DNA of 64,000 bases, taken from assembly GCF_023715465.1 (NCBI RefSeq), contig NZ_JAMBOE010000013.1, forward strand, positions 1 to 64,000, given 5' to 3'. Positions 57,881 through 64,000 of the stretch are shown here, in pieces. Under the pieces are notes generated by a model that was not told the DNA's origin, did not search any database, and saw nothing but the letters and a program-made list of their open reading frames with translations. The translations under genes and the position numbers were made by a program. Numbering within the stretch: position 1 is the stretch's first letter; every line of letters starts with the position of its first letter. The stretch is from Paenibacillus macerans (lineage in GTDB: Bacteria; Bacillota; Bacilli; Paenibacillales; Paenibacillaceae).

Positions 57881-59100
57881 TACCCAAAATACTCCTTTGT
57901 TTGGATTAAAGCTTCCGCCAGTCGGTCGATATCCTGTTCCGTATTGTACAAATACAGGCTGGCTCTGGCCGTTGCGCTCGCTTCCAGCCAGCGCATCAGC
58001 GGCTGGCAGCAATGATGGCCGGCCCGGATAGCGATGCCGGAAGCGTCGAGCACGGTCGCCACGTCATGCGGATGAATGCCTTCCAGATTGAAGGTCAGAA
58101 GTCCGACCTCGCGTTCGCGCGGTCCATACAACGTCAGTCCCTCAATTTCCGATAGGCGGTTAATCGCATAAGCCGCAAGTTTGGCCTCGTGCCGATGAAT
58201 TTCCTCCAGCCCGATCCCTTCCAGAAAATCGATGGCCGCCGCGAGTCCGACGGCGCCGGCGATAATCGGCGTCCCGCCTTCGAACTTCCAGGGAAGCTCC
58301 TTCCAGCTCGACTCGTACAAACCGACATCGTCGATCATTTCGCCGCCGTATTCGACCGGTTCCATTGATTCCAGCAGATGCTTCTTCCCATATAGTACCC
58401 CAATCCCGGTCGGAGCGCACATCTTATGTCCGGAAAAAGCATAAAAATCGCAATCGAGATCCTGTACGTTCACTTTCATATGCGGCGTGCTTTGCGCCCC
58501 GTCGACAACCATAACGGCCCCGTGCCGGTGCGCGATAGCGGCCAGTTCCTTCACCGGGTTCACCACACCAAGCACGTTGGATACATAGGAAGTGGCCACG
58601 ATTTTCGTTTTGCCGGTGATCGTCTTCTCCGCATCCTCCAGCGCGATATGACCGTCCGGCTGAAGCGGAATATATTTCAGCACCGCCTTTTTCTTCAGCG
58701 CCAATTGCTGCCAAGGAATCAGGTTGCTGTGGTGCTCCATCGGGGTGATGACAATTTCATCGCCTTCGTTCACGGCTGCCGAGCCGTAAGACGATGCGAC
58801 CAGATTCAGCGAAGTCGTCGTTCCCCGGGTAAAAATAATTTCCTCACGGCGCGCCGCCCCGATAAAGCGGGCTACCTTCTCGCGAGCGCCCTCGTAAGCG
58901 TCGGTCGCCCGGCTGCCCAGCGTGTGAACGCCGCGGTGCACATTGGCGTTATCCCATTCGTAGTAGTGCTTCAGCGCCTCCAATACTTGGATCGGCTTCT
59001 GCGAAGAAGCCGCGCTGTCCAGGTAAACGAGCGGATGCCCGTTTACCTCCTGTTGCAATATCGGAAACTGTTTTTTGAGCTCTTCGGCGTTAATGCTCAT
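57880..59100 (-). CDS. sufS: Cysteine desulfurase SufS
   Basis: This PLP enzyme takes sulfur from cysteine and passes it to SufU. The 406 residues contain FTRGTTTSLNLVASSYG, ITPMEHHSNLIPW, the PLP lysine in AFSGHKMCAPTGIGVLYG, and the active cysteine in IRAGHHCCQPLMRWL. Length is normal for the group II desulfurases. It overlaps sufD by 4 bases at its start and sufU by one base at its end. Confidence 0.97.
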   Translation of the reverse strand: MSINAEELKKQFPILQQEVNGHPLVYLDSAASSQKPIQVLEALKHYYEWDNANVHRGVHTLGSRATDAYEGAREKVARFIGAARREEIIFTRGTTTSLNLVASSYGSAAVNEGDEIVITPMEHHSNLIPWQQLALKKKAVLKYIPLQPDGHIALEDAEKTITGKTKIVATSYVSNVLGVVNPVKELAAIAHRHGAVMVVDGAQSTPHMKVNVQDLDCDFYAFSGHKMCAPTGIGVLYGKKHLLESMEPVEYGGEMIDDVGLYESSWKELPWKFEGGTPIIAGAVGLAAAIDFLEGIGLEEIHRHEAKLAAYAINRLSEIEGLTLYGPREREVGLLTFNLEGIHPHDVATVLDASGIAIRAGHHCCQPLMRWLEASATARASLYLYNTEQDIDRLAEALIQTKEYFG

Positions 59101-60398
59101 TGTCCCAACTTCCTTTCCACCAGAGCCTGCAATTGCTTTTGCAGCTGCTCCAGCGGGATATCCGACACAACCGGAGCCAAGAAACCGTAGATGACTAATC
59201 GTTCGGCCTCGGCGCGGGTAATGCCGCGCGACATCAGGTAGTAGATCTGCTCCGGGTTCACCTGGCCGACAGAAGCAGCGTGACCGGCTGTAACGTCATC
59301 CTCGTCAATCAGCAGAATCGGATTGGCGTCCCCGCGCGCTTTCGGGCTCAGCATCAGCACTTTTTCCGTTTGTTGGCCATCCGCTTTGGTCGCGCCTTTT
59401 TCGATTTTCGTGATCCCGTTGATGATCGCCGTAGCCGATTCACGCATTACTCCGCGGGTGATCATTTGGCTGCTTGAGCTTTTGCCGTAGTGCACAGCCT
59501 TCGTCGTATAGTTCAAACGCTGCGAGCCGGAACCCACCGCAATAACTTTCGCGTCTGAGCTCGAGCCGTTCCCTTGCAAAATCGACAGCGTTTCGCTGGC
59601 CGAGTCGCCGCCGTTCATTTCGCCGACGATCCATTCGATGCTGCCGTCATTTTCGACGATAGCGCGCCGGAACGTCAGGTCGGTCACTTGCTCGCCCAAA
59701 TGATGCACCGTAGCAAACTGCACCTTGGACCCGGGTTTTACGAACACTTCCGCGGAACCGTTGTGCACGATTTTGCCGCCCAGGCTCACGGAAATGTAGT
59801 TATCCACGTATGTGACCTTGCTGTTCGCTTCAGCCACGATCAAGACATGCGGCGCAAATACCGCATCGGCCTCATCCAGCAAGAAAATGCTTTGCAGCGG
59901 CGCATCGATTTCGACGTTTTTCGGCACGTACAGGAATACCCCGCCGTTCCACAAAGCCGCATGCAGCGCAGCCAGCTGGTTCTCCTCCGGCTTCACCGCC
60001 GTATGCAAATATTTCTGAACGAGGTCGCCATGCTCGCGGGCCGCGGTTTCCAGGTCGGTAAAAATAACGCCCTGCGCCGCCAGCTCCGGCGCGAGCCGGG
60101 TAAACACGGTGTCGGAGTTGCGCTGCACGAGCAGATTGCTTTGCTCCGTCAAATCGACGAGCGAAGTAATGCTGTCCGGAAGCTGCTGCGATTTTTCCTT
60201 GCGAACCTCGCTTAACCCCCCGTAATTGTTCAGATCCCAGCGGTCGAGCCGCGTTTTCTCCAATTTAGGCAATTCCAGTTCCGCCGCCAGCTGCAGCGCC
60301 CGCGACCGGCTTTCCGCCAGCCACGCCGGTTCGCCGCGCTTAGCGGATAGATTTTTTAACTGCTCCGCTTCCACCGGAAGAACGGTTTGTGTCGTCAT
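59097..60398 (-). CDS. sufD: Fe-S cluster assembly protein SufD
   Basis: This is the 433-residue partner of SufB in the SufBCD complex. It has GEPAWLAESRSRALQLAAELELPKLEKTRLDRWDL in pieces at the N-terminus, NGGVFLYVPKNVEIDAPLQSIF, and the C-terminal HAASVGQVNPEQIYYLMSRGITRAEAERLVIYGFL. ATG 60398 follows AAGGAGGAG; the extension to 60455 overlaps sufC and is rejected. It lies 19 bases after sufC. Confidence 0.96.
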   Translation of the reverse strand: MTTQTVLPVEAEQLKNLSAKRGEPAWLAESRSRALQLAAELELPKLEKTRLDRWDLNNYGGLSEVRKEKSQQLPDSITSLVDLTEQSNLLVQRNSDTVFTRLAPELAAQGVIFTDLETAAREHGDLVQKYLHTAVKPEENQLAALHAALWNGGVFLYVPKNVEIDAPLQSIFLLDEADAVFAPHVLIVAEANSKVTYVDNYISVSLGGKIVHNGSAEVFVKPGSKVQFATVHHLGEQVTDLTFRRAIVENDGSIEWIVGEMNGGDSASETLSILQGNGSSSDAKVIAVGSGSQRLNYTTKAVHYGKSSSSQMITRGVMRESATAIINGITKIEKGATKADGQQTEKVLMLSPKARGDANPILLIDEDDVTAGHAASVGQVNPEQIYYLMSRGITRAEAERLVIYGFLAPVVSDIPLEQLQKQLQALVERKLGQ

Positions 60399-60417
60399 CT
60401 TTGGCTCCTCCTTCCGC

Positions 60418-61200
<783 letters not shown>

Positions 61201-61260
61201 TTTTCCTGCTCCTTCCATCATACGAGAGTTTAGCCAGGGACGCTGCCCTTTGTTTTTGCC

Positions 61261-61326
61261 ATTATAGCATAACAATTATCACATTAGAATAATTCTAAGT
61301 GATTCTCATTGATTCTCATTTCATTC
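61261..61326 (-). promoter_or_regulatory. suf promoter with Fur/PerR-like palindrome
   Basis: On the minus strand TTCTAA (complement of 61284-61289), 17 bases and TATAAT (complement of 61261-61266) form a promoter. TTAGAATAATTCTAA (61284-61298) is a perfect 7-1-7 palindrome, similar to PerR boxes (TTATAATNATTATAA). Next to it GATTCTCATT occurs twice in tandem (61301-61320), resembling Fur-type repeats on the other strand. Confidence 0.6.
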
Positions 61327-61378
61327 TAACCTACTTTGTATGCATAATCAACGTACGCTGGCGGACATACCTTCATAC

Positions 61379-61413
61379 GAAAAAGGCTCGGCCCTCTTCA
61401 TGACGGCCAAGCC
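61379..61413 (-). terminator. Terminator of dps
   Basis: GGCTCGGCC and GGCCAAGCC pair with one G-U around a short loop; TTTTT follows on the minus strand. It lies about 40 bases past the dps stop. Confidence 0.75.
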
Positions 61414-61454
61414 CTGTTCAAACGAAAGGGTAGCTGACTTAAGCGCTCCCTATA

Positions 61455-61925
61455 TCAGCCCAAATAAGAACGCAGCATCCACATGTGCTTTTCCCAATCT
61501 CTTTTGTACCCCGTCAACAAGTCGCTGGTGGCATCATCGCCGGCCTGATCGGCCAAATCGATCGCCTCATGATACGACTCGGCCAAGGTGGCAAGGTCCT
61601 CGATCAAGCTCTGCACCATGGTCTGCGGGTCATCCTGCCCCGCCGCCTCCTGGATGGAGGCTAGTTCGAGATATTCCTTTAACGTTGCAGCAGGCTTCCA
61701 CTTCAGGGCCAGCATCCGTTCGGCTATGGCGTCCATCTGCTCCGTGGCTTCATTATATAGCTGTTCGAATTTGGCATGCAGGGTAAAAAAAGTCCCGCCT
61801 TGAACATACCAATGAAAATGATGGAGCTTGACGTATAAAACGTTTAAATTGGCCACCTGTGCGTTAAGCATCTGCTCCAGAGCCTTATTCGACTTGCCTG
61901 CTTGTTTGGCATCCGATTGCGCCAT
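61455..61925 (-). CDS. dps: Dps-family ferritin-like protein
   Basis: This is a 156-residue Dps-type protein that binds iron and protects DNA against peroxide. The ferroxidase site is visible in LHHFHWYVQGGTFFTLHAKFEQLYNEATEQMDAIAERML, with conserved H, H, D and E residues. The N-terminal 15 residues are polar and could contact DNA. ATG 61925 is used. Upstream, TTAGAATA (61947-61954) equals half of the palindrome at the suf promoter, so both may share a peroxide or iron regulator. Confidence 0.93.
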   Translation of the reverse strand: MAQSDAKQAGKSNKALEQMLNAQVANLNVLYVKLHHFHWYVQGGTFFTLHAKFEQLYNEATEQMDAIAERMLALKWKPAATLKEYLELASIQEAAGQDDPQTMVQSLIEDLATLAESYHEAIDLADQAGDDATSDLLTGYKRDWEKHMWMLRSYLG

Positions 61926-62145
61926 GATTCATCCCCTACCTTCATCTTAGAATAGAGTATGCTCGCTTATTATTACCCATAACCAGTGTTTACGAAACAG
62001 GCTCGATTCATTCGGACCCTTGGACCATTGTAAAAGGCTTCCAAATTTTGTTCCGTGCTCTTTTTGGGAATTTAGGGCTATGATTGTTTATTGAGCGGTG
62101 CTATTATAATGAAGTCAAACCGAACACGACTTTTATGGGGGAACT

Positions 62146-62709
62146 ATGGACAAGCAAACTGAACAGCATCATGAGGATGAATCCGGTTACTTATTTAACG
62201 TGGAAGTGTTGATTCGGAGCAAAACGAACGGACAGGCGCTGCAGAACCTGCTGCAAATATTGAACAACGGGCCTGACATCATAGATTTCCGGATTAATTC
62301 GGGAATTGAGCTGGGCGAAATCATCGAATCGCTGCTTGCCAACCGGAAGCAGTCCTTTATTTCCAAGACCTATAAGCGCTTGGGAAAATCGGAGGCAAGC
62401 AACAACACACCCGCTGACGGCAAAAAAAGCGAACCCCAGCCAAAGGCGAAAGCTCCCGCCCCGGATCAAGCCGCCAGCGGCTTCAGGGACTTCGCCTCCA
62501 GCGAGGAATTTCAGAAGTGGATTCAGAGTTACATTACGGGAAACAAGCTGGTGCGGTTATACGTCAACCGGAACGGCGAACGGATGAGCATCCCCTGCCG
62601 GATTTTGAATTTCCTGCCGGAAACGTACGCGTTGAACGTGTATCATGTGGACGAAAAGCAGGTTTATAACCTGAAGCTGAGCGAAATTATCGACTTCCTG
62701 GATACTTGA
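62146..62709 (+). CDS. Conserved hypothetical protein
   Basis: This is a 187-residue protein with no membrane segment or signal peptide. It has two parts: an N-terminal domain (YLFNVEVLIRSKTNGQALQNLLQIL, FRINSGIELGEII) and a C-terminal one (ASSEEFQKWIQSYITGNKLVRLYVNR, IPCRILNFLPETYALNVYHVD), joined by a Lys/Pro/Ala-rich linker around residues 85-115. ATG 62146 follows GGGGG. It stands alone. I do not recognise a characterised family and give no function. Confidence 0.8.
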   Translation: MDKQTEQHHEDESGYLFNVEVLIRSKTNGQALQNLLQILNNGPDIIDFRINSGIELGEIIESLLANRKQSFISKTYKRLGKSEASNNTPADGKKSEPQPKAKAPAPDQAASGFRDFASSEEFQKWIQSYITGNKLVRLYVNRNGERMSIPCRILNFLPETYALNVYHVDEKQVYNLKLSEIIDFLDT

Positions 62710-62788
62710 TCGGGAAATGGACGATTAACGTCATTCAGCCGAGCTTATCGTTTTTCATGGAAAGAAGGACGACTCGCTGAGATGGGAT

Positions 62789-62859
62789 CAACTGCAAAAG
62801 TGCATTCTATTTTCCGTAAATCACCATTTTAGAGCGATTGAAATGCACTTTTGCAGTTC
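62789..62859. repeat. Second TGCAAAAGTGCAT-type repeat pair
   Basis: CAACTGCAAAAGTGCATTC (from 62789) and its inverted partner GAAATGCACTTTTGCAGTT (62840-62858) form a large palindrome of about 70 bases. The core is the same as in the cluster at 55737-55918. It separates the hypothetical gene from the DUF423 gene. Confidence 0.65.
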
Positions 62860-62913
62860 ATGGGATTTCGTTCTGGTCGCACCAAAAGTTGAGTTATAAA
62901 TTCTATCAATTTC

Positions 62914-62963
62914 AAAAAGACGGCTGAACCCGCTCCGCCGTGGAGCCCTTCAGCCGTCTTTTT
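62914..62963. terminator. Bidirectional terminator between convergent genes
   Basis: Perfect 15-base arms AAAAAGACGGCTGAA and TTCAGCCGTCTTTTT enclose a 20-base loop. T and A runs flank both sides. It ends the DUF423 transcript on the minus strand. Confidence 0.85.
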
Positions 62964-62968
62964 CCGTG

Positions 62969-63346
62969 CTAAGCCTTCTTGCTCCAGGCCTCCAGCGCGA
63001 GCAGCAACCAACCGGCGATAAAAGAAACGCCGCCGAGCGGCGTAACCGGCCCGAGCCAGGTCCAATGCAGTGCTGCCAATCCGTACAGGCTGCCGGAGAA
63101 CAGGATGACGCCGAGCAGAAACAGCCGGCCCGCCCAGCGCAGCCGCCGCGATTCTCCCCATTGCCCCGCAAACAGCGCCGTCAGCAGGATAGCAACTCCG
63201 TGAATCATCTGGTAATGTACTCCGGTCTCATAAGTGCCGATGGCCGTCTCGCCGATTTTCGCTTTCAACATATGGGCTCCGAATGCGCCAAGCGCAACGG
63301 CGATCAGCATGACGACCGCTCCGATTCCGGCATGGGTGCGCCGCAT
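62969..63346 (-). CDS. DUF423 (YgdD/YwdK-type) membrane protein
   Basis: This is a 125-residue membrane protein of the DUF423 family with four hydrophobic segments. The family start GIGAVVMLIAVALGAFGAHML, the segment YETGVHYQMIHGVAILLTALF with its conserved histidines, and LFLLGVILFSGSLYGLAAL are all present. The function is unknown in all members. It is a single gene with a terminator right behind it. Confidence 0.92.
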   Translation of the reverse strand: MRRTHAGIGAVVMLIAVALGAFGAHMLKAKIGETAIGTYETGVHYQMIHGVAILLTALFAGQWGESRRLRWAGRLFLLGVILFSGSLYGLAALHWTWLGPVTPLGGVSFIAGWLLLALEAWSKKA

Positions 63347-63523
63347 TTTTTCCGCCTCCCCTTATTTGTCCATTTCGCCAAAATTCATTCATGTTCATTC
63401 TACCTCAACCATCCGTCCGATATCTACAGCTAGCGGAAATGAAGGCAATGACCGATGCCTTTCCCTTGTATTCCGCTTTTTGATAAAATAGAATAATCGA
63501 ACAATATAATCAAGGAGATGCTT

Positions 63524-64000
63524 ATGGCAAACGTCAAAATTTTCGCTGACAGTACCTCGGACCTGCCCGTAGAATGGATCCCCCGCTATGATATCGGAAT
63601 TATTCCTTTATATGTCGTGTTTGGCGGCGAGACGTTCAAGGACGGGGTGGATATCACGCCGGTCGGTATTTACCGGAGAGTCGAGGCTGCCGGGAGTTTG
63701 CCGAAAACGACCGCCCCGTCGCCCAAAGATTTTATGGACGCCTTCGGTCCCTATATCGAGCGCGGGCAGGACATCGTTTATATCAGCCTTTCATCCAAAC
63801 TCTCATCGACCTATCAAAATGCGCTGATCGCCGCCGCAGAGTTCCCGGAAGGGCGGATTCACGTTGTAGATTCCCAGACTTTATGCAGCGGCATCGGCCT
63901 GTTGGTTATGAAAGCGGTCAAAGCCGCCGCGGAAGGCCGCGCCGCCGGTGAAATCGCCGAGCTGGTCAGCGCTATCCGGCCGCAGGTGGAAACGCAATTC
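63524..64000 (+). CDS. DegV family fatty-acid-binding protein (N-terminal part)
   Basis: This gene starts at ATG 63524 behind AAGGAGATG and stays open for 159 codons to the window edge, so only the N-terminal half is seen. It reads VKIFADSTSDLPVEW, IIPLYVVFGGETFKDGVDIT, LPKTTAPSPKDFMDAF, IVYISLSSKLSSTYQNA and VVDSQTLCSGIGLLV, the standard order of DegV/FakB-like lipid-binding proteins. Those bind fatty acids for phosphorylation by FakA. TTGATA (63480-63485), 19 bases and TATAAT (63505-63510) may be its promoter. Confidence 0.93.
   Translation, partial: MANVKIFADSTSDLPVEWIPRYDIGIIPLYVVFGGETFKDGVDITPVGIYRRVEAAGSLPKTTAPSPKDFMDAFGPYIERGQDIVYISLSSKLSSTYQNALIAAAEFPEGRIHVVDSQTLCSGIGLLVMKAVKAAAEGRAAGEIAELVSAIRPQVETQF

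Overview
The window looks like chromosome from a spore-forming, low-to-moderate GC Firmicute of the Paenibacillus type. The evidence is the cotJABC spore-coat operon, a sufCDSUB iron-sulfur operon in Firmicute order, glpP-glpF-glpK-glpD with Bacillus-style leader terminators, strong AGGAGG ribosome binding sites with some TTG and GTG starts, and several families of short intergenic repeats of a kind common in paenibacilli. I see no tRNA, rRNA or CRISPR array. GC content was not computed.

Layout. 1-7430: rbsA-rbsC-rbsB-like ribose-type ABC importer (rbsB carries an in-frame TAG), then an alpha-L-rhamnosidase divergent from an AraC regulator. 7530-8170: gene debris (a ROK-kinase tail and a second rbsB tail) and palindromic repeats. 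8238-10176: MFS exporter and TetR regulator with three matching operators. 10284-17863: a nine-gene Amadori-compound (fructosamine) locus. A GntR regulator diverges from a deglycase, a PfkB kinase, a Dcu-type transporter, a second PfkB kinase, an amidohydrolase, YjbQ, an FrlC-like epimerase and a cupin. 18317-21805: BlaI, a BlaR1-like peptidase without a penicillin-binding domain, and a solute-binding lipoprotein. 21882-25782: two methyltransferase-like genes, an IS4-family remnant and the first copy of a 1.7-kb IS1595-type element. 25939-26862: LD-carboxypeptidase.

26939-34177: an eight-gene operon behind two tandem LacI-type operators. It holds a CehA-like PHP phosphoesterase whose N-terminal domain is a separate gene, a glycerophosphodiesterase, a LacI repressor and a four-part ABC importer. 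34395-38751: SUFU-domain protein, repeats, lipoprotein with a two-component system, and a 240-bp MITE-like element. 38952-43861: glycerol operon with promoter, cre and GlpP-type leader terminators. 44052-45774: second copy of the IS1595-type repeat. 45897-55678: cotJABC, CNNM-type membrane protein, YfkAB radical SAM protein, two HD-GYP proteins (one with a degenerate HD motif), UppP, a 5'-nucleotidase-like protein, a MoaD-MoaE fusion and an L,D-transpeptidase. 56039-61326: suf operon with a Fur/PerR-like palindrome at its promoter. 61455-64000: Dps, a conserved hypothetical gene, DUF423 and the start of a DegV gene.

The most promising systems are the Amadori locus, which mixes fra-type and frl-type parts, the BlaR1-like sensor tied to a solute-binding lipoprotein, and the split CehA/GDPD/ABC operon. 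All family assignments were made by reading the sequence; no database search was run.
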